Source: Deltaproteobacteria bacterium
GTDB taxonomy: Bacteria; Myxococcota; Kuafuiibacteriia; Kuafuiibacteriales; Kuafuiibacteriaceae
Reading direction: 5' to 3'
Length of the DNA: 59,659 nt
NCBI GenBank assembly: GCA_011526105.1
Contig: WYAZ01000179.1
Coordinates: 1 to 59,659, forward strand
The position numbers and the translations under genes were made by a program. Positions within the stretch are counted from its first letter, which is position 1; each line of letters opens with the position of its first letter. Below, one piece after another: positions 20,577-30,808 of the stretch. Under the pieces are notes generated by a model. The model did not search any database. It was not told the DNA's origin and saw nothing but the letters and a program-made list of their open reading frames with translations.

Positions 20577-22196
20577 TCAGAAGCGACCAGAGAGGCCGAC
20601 GGAGGGGCCTTCTGGCCCCGGGAAGAAGGAGATGTTGTCGAAATGGACCACGGGAGCGTCGTCGCCGTCGAGGCCGGATGTGATGACCTGAGTTTTGTCC
20701 TCGGCGCGCACCCACTTGTAGATGAAGAAGCCGAGCCCCGCCGCCACGAATACGCTGCCGCCGATGAGCGAGCCCACCTGGATGGCGCTCAGAGTGTCGA
20801 TGGTGCCGTTGTCGGTGGTGTAGCCGGCCTCGCCGGTCCAAAACACCGGTGTCTCCACGCCCCCGCCCCACTGGACCTCGTCGATGGAGGGACCGAGCTG
20901 CGAGTAGAGATCTCGGCGCAGAAACAACTTCTGGTAGAGGAAAGGGCCCGCGATGCCGAGGCTTCCGCCGATGATGCCCACGATCATGAGGTTGCGGCCC
21001 CAGGCGGAGAGGGTGTCGTCCGAGATGGGCGGGCTGTACTCCTCGAGCACGATGTCGATGGGGTTGGCGACGCCTGCGGTCACCATGAACTCGCGGCTGT
21101 AGCGCGGATAACCGCGCGCCTCGATCTGAAGCTGGTGCTTCCCGGCGCCGAGGACCTTCTCTTGATCGTAGGGCGAGAGACCGACGATGGCGCCGTCCAC
21201 GAAGATGCGCGCGCCGTCGACGTTGATCTTGATGGTGACGGTGCCGGAGTTCTCGATCTTCTTGAGCGAGAACTCGAGGGCCAGCGGCTTGTCGTCAGGC
21301 ATGACGAAGTCCCGCTCGATGGGCTCGAATCCGTTCTTGTCGATGAACAGCTTGCGCGGACCGGGCTGGATCTTGAAGCGGCTGTTGGTCTGGCCGAGCA
21401 GACCCGTGTTGCGGTCATCGAGGTAGATGTCCGCCCCCGGGGGGTCAGAGGAGATCGAGATCTCCTGGTACCGCTCTCGGATCGACTTCTGGAGACGGCG
21501 CACGATCTCTTCGACGTCGTTGCGGTCCGGCGCGTTGGGGGCGGCCTCGAGATACTGCTGATAGTAGTCGATGGCCTCTTCGTAGCGCGCCATTCGCTCG
21601 TAGCTCTTGGCGATGTTGAACAGCGGACCGGGGGTGGCCTTCAAGTCATACGCGGCCTTGAACTCGGTGATGGCGCCCTCGTAGTCGCCGGCGGTGTACG
21701 CCTTTCGTCCGGCGTCGACGCGCGCCTTGTAGGGGTCGTCGCCCCCGGTGGCGCCGGTCTTCGTCTTGAGGAATTCGAGTTTGTCGAGCGCTTCCGTGCG
21801 CGCGCGTGGATCGTCCGTCTCTTTCACGAACTGCTCGTAGGCTTCAATCGCCTCGTTCCACTGAGAGAGTTGCTCGCGACACCGCGCGATGTTGTAGAGG
21901 ATGCCGGCGGTCGGCTTCAGCTTATAGGCCTTCTTGAACTCGAGCAGCGCCTCGACGAACTTGCCATCGGTGTACAACTGCTTGGCGGCGTTGAAGGCCT
22001 CGACCGCTTTGGCCTCCGCTTCGGGGTCGCTCGCGGGCGGCGTCTCACCACCCTCGGGAGGCGTGGCCTCTTCGACCGGCGGAGTCGCCTCGACCGGAGG
22101 GGTCTCGGTCTGGGCCTCCGCAAACCGTGCTGTGCTGGCCAGGAGGAGCAGGATCCCGAGGGCGGGAAGCCTCGGGCTCCACAGGTGCTTTCGCAT
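20577..22196 (-). CDS. TPR and PEGA domain envelope protein
   Basis: The start at 22196 (MRKHLW) gives 539 residues with a clean signal peptide ending AEAQ. The longer open frame upstream overlaps rpsB and is not real. Residues about 60-260 contain tetratricopeptide-like units ([22 protein letters not shown], then [22 protein letters not shown]). Two or three PEGA segments follow ([15 protein letters not shown] and [20 protein letters not shown]). Two hydrophobic segments lie in the C-terminal third ([19 protein letters not shown] and [20 protein letters not shown]). It looks like a membrane-anchored periplasmic scaffold. The transcript runs into the SUMF1-like gene. It is divergent from rpsB across a 252-bp gap. 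Confidence 0.86.
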   Translation of the reverse strand: MRKHLWSPRLPALGILLLLASTARFAEAQTETPPVEATPPVEEATPPEGGETPPASDPEAEAKAVEAFNAAKQLYTDGKFVEALLEFKKAYKLKPTAGILYNIARCREQLSQWNEAIEAYEQFVKETDDPRARTEALDKLEFLKTKTGATGGDDPYKARVDAGRKAYTAGDYEGAITEFKAAYDLKATPGPLFNIAKSYERMARYEEAIDYYQQYLEAAPNAPDRNDVEEIVRRLQKSIRERYQEISISSDPPGADIYLDDRNTGLLGQTNSRFKIQPGPRKLFIDKNGFEPIERDFVMPDDKPLALEFSLKKIENSGTVTIKINVDGARIFVDGAIVGLSPYDQEKVLGAGKHQLQIEARGYPRYSREFMVTAGVANPIDIVLEEYSPPISDDTLSAWGRNLMIVGIIGGSLGIAGPFLYQKLFLRRDLYSQLGPSIDEVQWGGGVETPVFWTGEAGYTTDNGTIDTLSAIQVGSLIGGSVFVAAGLGFFIYKWVRAEDKTQVITSGLDGDDAPVVHFDNISFFPGPEGPSVGLSGRF

Positions 22197-22448
22197 ATGC
22201 GCGGCACCCTCCCACGGAATGATAGGTATTTCAACGAGTTCAGGGGAAAACCGCGCAGGACCTTCGCCCGCTTCGGACCCCGCCGGGCGCGCGTTCTGGT
22301 TGCGAATCCGCCGGGGGGCGTGATAGCCAAGCCAGTTCTCAGTCCACATACACACGCCGCGGGCTGCGCCGGGTTCCTTGGTCTCACGCCGGGGTTTGCG
22401 CAACAAAGAAGTCACGCGGCGGAGGTCACAAACCCGAGGAGATTCGCG
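22197..22448. other. Divergent intergenic region between TPR-PEGA gene and rpsB
   Basis: A 252-bp region with no credible gene. It must contain the divergent promoters and the rpsB leader. A TTGCGA hexamer at 22300-22305 lies 18 bp before TAGCCA (22324-22329), a weak promoter candidate. GAGGAG, 7 bp before the rpsB ATG, is a strong ribosome site. I could not identify a ribosomal-protein autoregulatory structure with confidence. Confidence 0.4.
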
Positions 22449-23285
<837 letters not shown>

Positions 23286-23318
23286 GCTGACGAAAGACGA
23301 AGGAAGAGGAACAAGTTT

Positions 23319-23993
23319 ATGACCCAAATCTCAGCCAAGCTCGTCAAGGAGCTGCGCGATCTGACCGGCGTTGGAATGATGGACTGCAAGCAAGCCCTGG
23401 AGGAGAACTCCGGCGACATCGAGAAGTCGGTGGAGTGGCTCCGCAAGAAGGGCCTCTCGAAGGGCGCCAAGAAGGCCGGGCGCATCGCGGCCGAGGGCTC
23501 CGTGGCCAGCTACATCCACATGGGGGGCAAGATCGGCGTGCTCTGCGAGGTGAACTGCGAGTCCGACTTCGTCGGCAAGAGCGACGCCTTCAAAGAGTTC
23601 GTCCACGAGATCTGTCTGCAGATCGCGGCTTCCAAGCCCGAGTATGTTCGCCGCGAAGAAGTCCCCGAGTCTCGCCTGATGAAGGAGAAGGGCCTCTTCG
23701 AGGAAGAGGTCCGAGCGTCCGGCAAGCCGGCCGCGGTGGTCGATAAGATCGTTCAGGGTAAGCTCGATAAGTGGTTCCAGGAGATCTGCCTCCTCGAGCA
23801 GCCCTGGGTGAAAGAGCCCAAGCAGACCATCGAGTCCATCCGGCTCGGCGTCGTGCAGAAGACCGGCGAGAACGTTCAGATTCGTCGCTTCGTGCGGTTC
23901 GAGCTCGGCGAAGGCATCGAGAAGAAGTCCGAGAACTTGGCGGAAGAGATCGCCAAGATGGCGGCCGCGGTCGGCGGCGGCGCCGCGAACTGA
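23319..23993 (+). CDS. tsf: Translation elongation factor Ts
   Basis: 224 residues. The nucleotide-exchange factor for EF-Tu is identified by an N-terminal UBA-like domain (LVKELRDLTGVGMMDCKQAL), a linker and a dimerisation core (GGKIGVLCEVNCESDFVGK). It is shorter than E. coli EF-Ts (about 283) because the second half of the core is reduced, as in other short-form EF-Ts such as Thermus. It starts at ATG 23319 with AAGGAAGAGG upstream. It is cotranscribed with rpsB. The highly conserved TDFV region reads CESDFVGK, so it appears functional. Confidence 0.97.
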   Translation: MTQISAKLVKELRDLTGVGMMDCKQALEENSGDIEKSVEWLRKKGLSKGAKKAGRIAAEGSVASYIHMGGKIGVLCEVNCESDFVGKSDAFKEFVHEICLQIAASKPEYVRREEVPESRLMKEKGLFEEEVRASGKPAAVVDKIVQGKLDKWFQEICLLEQPWVKEPKQTIESIRLGVVQKTGENVQIRRFVRFELGEGIEKKSENLAEEIAKMAAAVGGGAAN

Positions 23994-24046
23994 CCTCACC
24001 TCCGTTGTTTGGATCGGCCCCGCTGGCGTGCTACGAGCACTCCAAC

Positions 24047-24508
24047 ATGAGCCGTATCAGCTTCGGACCCTTCTCCATCGACGCTTCCTCGGATTGGACC
24101 TTGTCCACGCTCATTCTGAGCGGACCGGCCGACGATGGCGGCGGTCCATCAGGCATGCTCAGTACCAAGGCGGTTCGCGCCTTCCAGCAGACGCTCGTCG
24201 CTACGATGGAGCAGGTGGCGGCGAACGACACCCCCGAGAAGTACGTCGAGCGTCAGATCAAGGGCCTCAAAGAGGCCGGCGTGAGCCGAACCGAGGCCAA
24301 GAAGCCGGAGCGGGTGAAGCTCGGCAGCGGCGAAGGGCTCATCCTCGAGCAGATCGTCATCGGGCCCACGGGTGAGCGCGTGCGCCAGATGCAGCTCGTC
24401 TCGATCAAGGATGGCGTCGCCTTCGTGCTGATCGCGTCACACCTCGATGGGGCGGCGTTCGACAAGGCGCGAGCGAGCTTCGAGAAGATCCTTCTCAGCT
24501 TTCAGTGA
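24047..24508 (+). CDS. DcrB/DUF1795-like small protein
   Basis: 153 residues from ATG 24047. No signal peptide. The pattern of beta strands (ISFGPFSIDASSDWTL, GLILEQIVIGPTGERVRQMQLV, VAFVLIASHL) and the final helix (FDKARASFEKILLSF) match the DcrB/PsbP-like fold annotated as DUF1795. Some relatives act as adaptors for type VI effectors, but no secretion genes are adjacent, so no function is assigned. It lies 53 bp after tsf and converges with the gene at 24545. Confidence 0.7.
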   Translation: MSRISFGPFSIDASSDWTLSTLILSGPADDGGGPSGMLSTKAVRAFQQTLVATMEQVAANDTPEKYVERQIKGLKEAGVSRTEAKKPERVKLGSGEGLILEQIVIGPTGERVRQMQLVSIKDGVAFVLIASHLDGAAFDKARASFEKILLSFQ

Positions 24509-24544
24509 TCCGAGCATCTCTGCGAGCGCGCTGACTTGCTCGCT

Positions 24545-24958
24545 TCACGCCCGCTGCGGCATGAGGCCGGCTCTGGCCGCGACGAGCTCCGCGAGCGCTG
24601 CTGCGTCCTTCAAGAAGCTCGAGAGCACAAAACCGCCGCTCTTGGTGGTCACGTACCACCCGCCGAGGGGCAGCTTGGAGAGTTCGACCTTCACGATCTC
24701 GTCCCAGTCGACGTGCATGAACTCGGTGGCACCTCGGTAGGTGAGCCCGTACTCGTGCACGGTGAAGCTCATACTGAAGTAGTAGGCGACGAAGACCAGG
24801 AAGAAGAGGAGGAAGAACGCGATGCCTCCATACGCCCGGGCCGGCGCGTCGACCGCCACCGCGGTGGCGAGCACGCCCAACCATATGGCCAGAGCGACGA
24901 GCACCGCCGCCCGAATCGCCACCGAGGCGCGAAACTCCTGGATGATGTGTCGTGCCAC
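24545..24958 (-). CDS. Two-helix membrane protein with PH-like domain
   Basis: 137 residues with two hydrophobic helices at about 15-35 and 42-63 separated by a short loop, then a soluble C-terminal region (SFTVHEYGLTYRGATEFMHVDWDEIVKVEL) typical of bacterial PH-like membrane proteins such as YcxB/PH_10 families. There are no catalytic residues. It is transcribed alone, converging with the DcrB-like gene and diverging from the MoxR operon. Function unknown. Confidence 0.68.
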   Translation of the reverse strand: MARHIIQEFRASVAIRAAVLVALAIWLGVLATAVAVDAPARAYGGIAFFLLFFLVFVAYYFSMSFTVHEYGLTYRGATEFMHVDWDEIVKVELSKLPLGGWYVTTKSGGFVLSSFLKDAAALAELVAARAGLMPQRA

Positions 24959-25117
24959 GGTCCTTCATCCTTTATCGGGGGATGAGCTTTCCTCGGTCAA
25001 ACCTCGGGGAATCATGGAGCCTCGCGCTCCTTCTGTGCGTGGCTGTAGGCTCGACTCCGCCTGGCTCCAGGGGACTAGAATAACGAGTCCGATCCGGGCG
25101 CGTCGGCCCCCAGGTGG

Positions 25118-25133
25118 GTATGTTTCGACATAC
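25118..25133. other. Small stem-loop GTATGT-TTCG-ACATAC
   Basis: Six perfect base pairs closed by a TTCG loop, extendable with G-U pairs. It lies 38 bp before the GTG start of the MoxR gene, within its likely leader. No U-tract follows. Its role is unknown. Confidence 0.3.
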
Positions 25134-25171
25134 TCGGTGGCGGGCGGGAAGGCCGGTTCGGGGGAGTCTGT

Positions 25172-26197
25172 TTGTGGCCCGGTCCTCGCAGGGGCCCAGG
25201 GGAGATGTGGTTCACAGTGGAAGAGACCGCGATCAAGTTGAAGGCTTCATCCCCCGAGCCCAGCGAGGTTCGAACCCTGGCGATCGAAGCCACGGTGCGT
25301 CGCGTGGGCGAAGTGCTGCGCGGGAAAGAGGAGGTCGTACGACTCGCCCTCGTGGGTTTTCTCGCGCGCGGGCACCTGCTGTTGGAAGACGTCCCCGGCG
25401 TGGGCAAGACGACCCTGGCTCGAGCGCTGGCGCGTTCCGTCGGGGGCACCTTCCACCGCATTCAGCTCACCTCGGATCTGCTCCCCGCCGACATCCTTGG
25501 CGGGCAGGTCGTGGACCGAGTGAGTGGAGAGCTTCGTTTTCGACGAGGCCCGATCTTCGCCAACGTAGTGCTCGCCGACGAGCTCAATCGCGCGACACCG
25601 CGCACGCAATCCGGACTGCTCGAGGCGATGGCCGAGCGCTCCATTTCGATTGATGGGGTGACCCACGCACTGCCCGAGCCCTTCCTTGTGATCGCCACTC
25701 AGAACCCGACTGAGCATCACGGCGTCTATCCGCTTCCGGAGTCGCAACTCGATCGCTTCCTGCTCCGAACCAGCATCGGCTACCCCGAAGAAGAGGTTGA
25801 GCGAGCGCTGCTCATCGGCAGCGGTTCTTCGACCGAGGTCGAGGCTCTTCGCCCCACGCTGACCCCGGAGTCGCTGATTCAGCTCCAGGCTGCGGTGGAC
25901 GAGATCAAGCTCTCCGAGGACGTCGCGATCTATCTACAAGCCATCGTGCGACAGACCCGTGAGGCCAAGGAACTCGAGACCGGGGTCTCGACCCGCGGTC
26001 TGCTCGCCTACGCGAAGGCGGTTCGCGCGCGGGCGGTGACCTACGGCCGCTCGTTTGCCACGCCCGACGACGTGCGTGCGCTGGCGGTGCCCGTACTCGC
26101 GCACCGAGTGGTGCTGAGAGGGGCGCGGGTGGTTGGCCGCCTCGAGGCCGACGCGCTCATCGAGGAACTCTGCGACCAGGTATCCGTTCCGGTCTGA
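25172..26197 (+). CDS. MoxR family AAA+ ATPase
   Basis: A 341-residue AAA+ protein. I chose GTG 25172 because GGGGGAG lies 7 bp upstream; the in-frame ATG at 25205 has its purine run too close. Motifs: EDVPGVGKTTLARAL (Walker A, K79), the ADILGG segment, FANVVLADELNRATPRTQSGLLEAM (Walker B DELNR), VIATQNPTEHHGVYPLPESQLDRF (sensor 1) and STRGLLAYAKAVRA (sensor 2 arginine). MoxR ATPases act as chaperones that remodel partner complexes, usually a DUF58 protein and membrane proteins. The next two genes are exactly those partners, so a three-gene MoxR operon is well supported. Confidence 0.94.
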   Translation: MWPGPRRGPGEMWFTVEETAIKLKASSPEPSEVRTLAIEATVRRVGEVLRGKEEVVRLALVGFLARGHLLLEDVPGVGKTTLARALARSVGGTFHRIQLTSDLLPADILGGQVVDRVSGELRFRRGPIFANVVLADELNRATPRTQSGLLEAMAERSISIDGVTHALPEPFLVIATQNPTEHHGVYPLPESQLDRFLLRTSIGYPEEEVERALLIGSGSSTEVEALRPTLTPESLIQLQAAVDEIKLSEDVAIYLQAIVRQTREAKELETGVSTRGLLAYAKAVRARAVTYGRSFATPDDVRALAVPVLAHRVVLRGARVVGRLEADALIEELCDQVSVPV

Positions 26198-26210
26198 GAG
26201 GGAGTCCTCG

Positions 26211-27359
26211 ATGAGCGAGACGAGCGAGTTGGTCCTCGACGAGACGAGTCGAGATCGCTTCGGGCTGCCGACCACCGGAGTTCGGGAGCGTCTTCGAAAG
26301 CTTCGTGTTCGTTTCCATCCTCCTCGCCGGCTCTATCCCACGCGTGCCGGCATCTTCACGCTCGGCACCCCCATCATCCTCGGGGTGGCGGCGGTGAACG
26401 CAGGAAACAACCTCCTCTTCATCCTGCTCGCGCTCTCCTTGGTGCTGATTCTCCTCTCCGGGTTCCTGTCCGAGCGAAACCTCGTGGGCCTCAGCGTGAG
26501 GGTCGAGAGCGCGGGGCGCGTGTTTGCGGGCGAGCCAGCCCGAGTGGTGATTCATCTCAAGCAGCCCTCGGCGCAGATGCGTCCTCGTTTTGGGATTCGA
26601 CTGGCAGAGGCCCGCAGGAAAAAGTGGCCGCGGCAGGGAACGCCGCTCGACGAGACGGTGGGGGTGCTGGATCGCGCGGAGCAGCGGAGCATCGGTCACC
26701 GCACTTTTCCGCGCCGTGGACTCAAGCGCTTTCGAACCCTCGAGCTCTCGACGCACTATCCGTTCGGTCTCTTCCGCAAGGTGCGCGATGTGGATGCGGA
26801 CGCCGCGCTCGTGGTCTGGCCGCGGCCGGTCGCGGTCCCTGCCTCGCTCGGGCGCCCGGAGACGCTTTCGCCGGAGGGGAGCGCGGCACGAGCGAGGGGA
26901 CTCGGGCTCGACGTCTACGGGTTGCGCGAGCGCGAGGAGTGGGACCTCGAGCACAGGGTCCACGCGCTCAGGAGCCTCGTGCTCGGACGAGACGTCGTGA
27001 TCGAGACCGAGGCCACGAAGCGGCCAGAGGCCTGGCTCGGCATCGACAACGGGCCCGGCGCGAACCCCGAAGCTTTTGAACGCGCGATCGAACTCGCCGC
27101 ATCGACGCTCCTGGCCTGGCACGAAGCAGGCTACGCGGTGGGGCTCGAGACCGCCTCGAGTGTGCATGCTCCGAACGGGGGTGGTCCGGATCGATTCATC
27201 GATGAGCTCGCCCTGCTCGAGATCGAGGACCGGCACGTCGTTCCAGAGCGGGCCTCGATCTGGATCGTCCCGGAAGGGGCGAAGGGGCCCAGCCCTGGCT
27301 CGGGTCACGCACGTGTCGACGTGGATGCGCTCGGCGAGGTCTTGGGGGTGGCGCGATGA
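26211..27359 (+). CDS. DUF58 domain protein
   Basis: 382 residues from ATG 26211, 13 bp after the MoxR stop. Two membrane helices lie at about residues 45-85 (AGIFTLGTPIILGVAAVNAG and LLFILLALSLVLILLSGFL). The soluble region has the DUF58 features: THYPFGLFRKVRDVD, GLGLDVYGLREREEWDLEHRVHALRS and a degenerate von Willebrand A-like fold after it (ATKRPEAWLGIDNGPG). DUF58 proteins act with MoxR ATPases. The stop overlaps the next start (ATGA), indicating translational coupling. Confidence 0.9.
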   Translation: MSETSELVLDETSRDRFGLPTTGVRERLRKLRVRFHPPRRLYPTRAGIFTLGTPIILGVAAVNAGNNLLFILLALSLVLILLSGFLSERNLVGLSVRVESAGRVFAGEPARVVIHLKQPSAQMRPRFGIRLAEARRKKWPRQGTPLDETVGVLDRAEQRSIGHRTFPRRGLKRFRTLELSTHYPFGLFRKVRDVDADAALVVWPRPVAVPASLGRPETLSPEGSAARARGLGLDVYGLREREEWDLEHRVHALRSLVLGRDVVIETEATKRPEAWLGIDNGPGANPEAFERAIELAASTLLAWHEAGYAVGLETASSVHAPNGGGPDRFIDELALLEIEDRHVVPERASIWIVPEGAKGPSPGSGHARVDVDALGEVLGVAR

Positions 27360-29365
27360 CCGTCCAAAAGCTGCATCGCTGGTCCCTGCTGGGGTTCGTC
27401 GCGCTCGGTCCGCTCGGTCTCATCAGCGGCTCGCCCATTCTCCTGGTCTCGGGTCTGGTGACCGTGCTGCTCATCGTACGCGGACTCGATAACTTCGGTG
27501 AGGTGCCGGTTCGCTTGGCGCGCAGCGTGATCGTGCACGGACTCACCGTGCTCGGGCTGCTGGGCGCGCTCGTGCTCTTTCGCACCGATCGGGTCGATGC
27601 GGTGCTGCTCATCTTGTTGCTCGGTCTGATGAACCGCCTCCTGCTCCGCGCGGGACACCGCGACGACTTCCTCCTGGTCGCGCTCACGAGCACGATGATC
27701 GCGGCGGCCACCACCGTCACCCCGGGTATCGAGTTTCTGCTCATCGTGCTGGCCGCGGTGCCGGCTCTGGTCCTCGCGCTGTGGAGCTCTCAACTCCTCG
27801 GCTCGGTGGAACACGACCCGGCGGAGCTGAATCGAACTCGGAACCGAAGCCTCCCGCCCGGCATGGGCCGGTGGGTCGCGATCGCCATGGTGATGACGGT
27901 GATGGGTACGGCGTTCTGCACGCTTTTTCCCCGGTATAAGTTCTCTCGGGTGCTCGGGGCCGGGGCGTTCGTGCGGCTGCCGGGCGCCTCGGACTCGATG
28001 AGGCTGGACGCCGACGGGACCTCGGATGAGGACGACGAGACCGTGGTCATGCGCGTGCGCCCCGACGGGAACTTGGGGGTCTCCGAACTCACGGGGCTCT
28101 ACGCCCGACTTCACACGCTCGAGGACTTCGATGGGCGCACGTGGACGGCGCGCGACTACGGGGACCGCTTCACCACGTACCGACCGCCCGCCTCCGGGAA
28201 ACAGCGCGTGCAAGTGCAGCTCGCGCGGCAGAGCCACGGGTATGACCATCCGGTGGCGGTTCTCGGTCGGGTCGCCCCGGCGGGGGTCTTCTCACCTCAC
28301 CTGAAGAGAGACGCGGGTGGACGCATCCTCGCCGGGGTAGGGCGCGATCGACAGCTCGAGTACCAGGCGCTCCTCGATGTTCCGCTTCGAGATCCTCCAC
28401 CCGACGCCGAGGAGTCGAGTCTCCTCGATGTCCCGGCGGAGCTCGATCCCCGGTTCTCGGCCCTCGCGCTTCGGCTCGCCTCGGGCGCGGATACGGACGA
28501 GGAAAAGGTCGAGCGCATCCTGCGTCACTTCCAAGACGGTTTCAGCTACAGCACCGAGCCCCTCGTCGGGGAGGCGAGTCATCCGCTCGTGCGTTTTCTC
28601 TTCGAGAGCAAGAGCGGTCACTGCGAGATGTACGCGGCGGCGGTCGCCACGCTCCTTCGGCTGTCCGGAGTTCGGTCTCGGGTAGCGACGGGCTACTATG
28701 GCGGGCGATGGAATCGCATGGGGGGCTATCTCGCGTTCGTGCAGGGCGACGCTCACGCTTGGGTCGAGTTCTGGTCCGAGGCCCATCGCGGGTGGCGATG
28801 GATCGACGCAACGCCTGAAGACCTTCGCGGGCGCCGGGCCAGCCTCGCGCTGTGGGCGCTCGCTCGCGATTGGTACGACACCGTGAGCGCGATTTGGTAC
28901 GAGCGGGTGGTCGACTTCGACGGCCGTCGCCAAAAGGAGCTGTATCACCGGGCGCTCGATCGCTTCTCGGGCTTCGCGGAGCTGCTGAGAGGGCAGAGCG
29001 CGGATTCGAAGCCCAAACAGAGCAGCACCAGCGCGATGGGTACGGTGGTGATGGGGGTTGGCGCGGCGATCCTGCTTCTGGTGCTCCCGGGATGGCTCGT
29101 CGTTCGCCGGCGCCGAAGCTCACGGGCGCTTGGTCTTCGGCTGCGAAAGGCGCTCGGCGCGCGGCGCGACATAGACCGGAGTGCGACACTGGGGCAGCTC
29201 CTCGAACGCCAGCCCGAAGACCTCGTGCCCGAGGGACGTCGCGCGGTCGAGTTCTATGAGCGACACCGATTTGGCGGCGCGGAGCCGGAGCAGATCGCGC
29301 CGCTCGTCGAGGCGATTGAAGCGCTCGAGCGAGGAAGGCGACAACTCACCCAAGCCCGCGATTGA
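27356..29365 (+). CDS. TgpA-type membrane transglutaminase-like protein
   Basis: 669 residues. Several N-terminal membrane helices occupy residues 1-200. A periplasmic transglutaminase-like domain follows with the triad in SKSGHCEMYAAAVATLLRLSG (Cys), GDAHAWVEFWSE (His) and RWIDATPED (Asp). A final helix lies near 565 (MGVGAAILLLVLPGWLVV) and a cytoplasmic tail with a DUF4129-like end (FYERHRFGG) follows. The architecture equals TgpA, an essential inner-membrane protein in Pseudomonas that is encoded with MoxR and DUF58 genes. The activity on envelope proteins is inferred from the family. All three triad residues are present. Confidence 0.92.
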   Translation: MTVQKLHRWSLLGFVALGPLGLISGSPILLVSGLVTVLLIVRGLDNFGEVPVRLARSVIVHGLTVLGLLGALVLFRTDRVDAVLLILLLGLMNRLLLRAGHRDDFLLVALTSTMIAAATTVTPGIEFLLIVLAAVPALVLALWSSQLLGSVEHDPAELNRTRNRSLPPGMGRWVAIAMVMTVMGTAFCTLFPRYKFSRVLGAGAFVRLPGASDSMRLDADGTSDEDDETVVMRVRPDGNLGVSELTGLYARLHTLEDFDGRTWTARDYGDRFTTYRPPASGKQRVQVQLARQSHGYDHPVAVLGRVAPAGVFSPHLKRDAGGRILAGVGRDRQLEYQALLDVPLRDPPPDAEESSLLDVPAELDPRFSALALRLASGADTDEEKVERILRHFQDGFSYSTEPLVGEASHPLVRFLFESKSGHCEMYAAAVATLLRLSGVRSRVATGYYGGRWNRMGGYLAFVQGDAHAWVEFWSEAHRGWRWIDATPEDLRGRRASLALWALARDWYDTVSAIWYERVVDFDGRRQKELYHRALDRFSGFAELLRGQSADSKPKQSSTSAMGTVVMGVGAAILLLVLPGWLVVRRRRSSRALGLRLRKALGARRDIDRSATLGQLLERQPEDLVPEGRRAVEFYERHRFGGAEPEQIAPLVEAIEALERGRRQLTQARD

Positions 29366-29398
29366 CGGGAGGGGTCCGAGCGGGTCTTCTCCCCGCCC

Positions 29399-30799
29399 AT
29401 GCGCAGGTTCGGCCTCGGTCTCGCGGTTCTCGGCATCGCCACGTCCTTCTTCCTCGTGGGTTTGGGGGCGGCTTGGTCGGACCCGGTCGCCAGCTCCACG
29501 GCGGCGGCTCCGGCGATCCCTCAGCTCCTCGGCGACAAGCTCATCCAGTCGGTCGACTGGGGCGCTCGGCTCCGCAGCGGCGTAGGGCTCTTTGTCATGC
29601 TCGGCTTCGCCTTCTTGCTCTCGAGCAATCGAAAGGCGGTCTCCTTCCGGCTCGTTTGGGTCGGCGTGGCGCTGCAAGTGTCGCTGGGTTTGCTGACGTT
29701 CACGCCGCCCGGCCGCTTCGTCTTCACCCACTTCAATGATCTGATCTCGGGCCTGCTCGGCTTCACCGGTCAGGGCGCGAGTTTTCTCTTTGGTCAGCTC
29801 TCGAGCCCGCCCACCAGCCTAGGGGCCTTCTTCGCCTTTGGGGTGCTGCCCACCATCATCTTCTTCTCCTCGCTGATGTCGGTCCTTTACCACCTTGGTG
29901 TGATGCAGGCCGTGGTTCGTGTCATGGCGGTGGCGATGCAAAAGACCATGGGCACCAGCGGCGCCGAGAGCCTGTCCGCTGCGGGCAACATCTTCGTGGG
30001 CCAGACCGAAGCGCCCCTCTTGGTTCGGCCATTCCTCAAGAACATGTCGCAAAGCGAGCTGATGGCGGTCATGACCGGCGGCTTCGCCACGGTCGCGGGC
30101 GGCGTGATGGCGGCCTACGTGGGCATGCTGCAGGCCGTCTTCCCCGACATCGCCGGGCACCTCTTGTCCGCTTCCATCATGAGCGCGCCGGCCGCGCTCG
30201 TGGTCGCGAAGATCATGCTCCCCGAACCGCAGCCCGAGCTCTGCGAGACCTACGGTGGGCTCAAGATCGATCTGCCCTCGGAAGACGCCAACGTCATCGA
30301 TGCGGCGGCCCGTGGCGCGGGTGACGGCCTGCGGCTCGCGCTCAACGTCGGCGCGATGTTGCTCGCCTTCATCGCCATGATCGCGATGATCAACGCCTTC
30401 GTCGGCTGGGCGGCGCTGCAGGCGGGCTTCACCGGAGTCACGCTCGAGGGCATGCTCGGGTACCTGCTCGCGCCGGTGGCTTGGATCATGGGTGTGCCTT
30501 GGGAGGACGCGCGTCAGGTGGGTTCGCTGCTCGGGGTGAAGACGGTGCTCAACGAGTTCGTCGCCTATCTGCAGCTCGCGGATGGCGCCAGGAACCTGAC
30601 GCACTACCGCTCGATGGTGATCGCGAGCTATGCCTTGTGTGGCTTCGCGAACTTCGGTTCCATCGCCATTCAGATCGGCGGCATCGCCGGCGTAGCGCCG
30701 GAGCGCCGAAGTGACCTCGCACGCCTCGGGCTGCGGGCGATGGTCGCTGGTACGCTCGCGGCCTTCATGACCGCCTGCGTGGTCGGCATGCTCATCTGA
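29399..30799 (+). CDS. Concentrative nucleoside transporter (NupC/CNT family)
   Basis: A 466-residue polytopic protein. It contains the CNT signatures GNIFVGQTEAPLLVRPFL (re-entrant loop, nucleoside binding), GFATVAGGVMAAYVGM, and KTVLNEFVAYLQLA. CNT proteins import nucleosides with sodium or protons. The N-terminus has a first hydrophobic segment and a short loop ending SDPVASSTAAAPA, which may be a signal-type extension not found in NupC of E. coli. It stands alone in its orientation after the MoxR operon and converges with the next gene, with only 9 bp between them. Confidence 0.92.
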   Translation: MRRFGLGLAVLGIATSFFLVGLGAAWSDPVASSTAAAPAIPQLLGDKLIQSVDWGARLRSGVGLFVMLGFAFLLSSNRKAVSFRLVWVGVALQVSLGLLTFTPPGRFVFTHFNDLISGLLGFTGQGASFLFGQLSSPPTSLGAFFAFGVLPTIIFFSSLMSVLYHLGVMQAVVRVMAVAMQKTMGTSGAESLSAAGNIFVGQTEAPLLVRPFLKNMSQSELMAVMTGGFATVAGGVMAAYVGMLQAVFPDIAGHLLSASIMSAPAALVVAKIMLPEPQPELCETYGGLKIDLPSEDANVIDAAARGAGDGLRLALNVGAMLLAFIAMIAMINAFVGWAALQAGFTGVTLEGMLGYLLAPVAWIMGVPWEDARQVGSLLGVKTVLNEFVAYLQLADGARNLTHYRSMVIASYALCGFANFGSIAIQIGGIAGVAPERRSDLARLGLRAMVAGTLAAFMTACVVGMLI

Positions 30800-30808
30800 G
30801 CGGGCGCT

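Noticed and set aside
20505-22448. Extension of the rpsB frame 640 codons upstream
   Set aside because: It overlaps the TPR-PEGA and SUMF1-like genes on the other strand. The real start with GAGGAG is at 22449.
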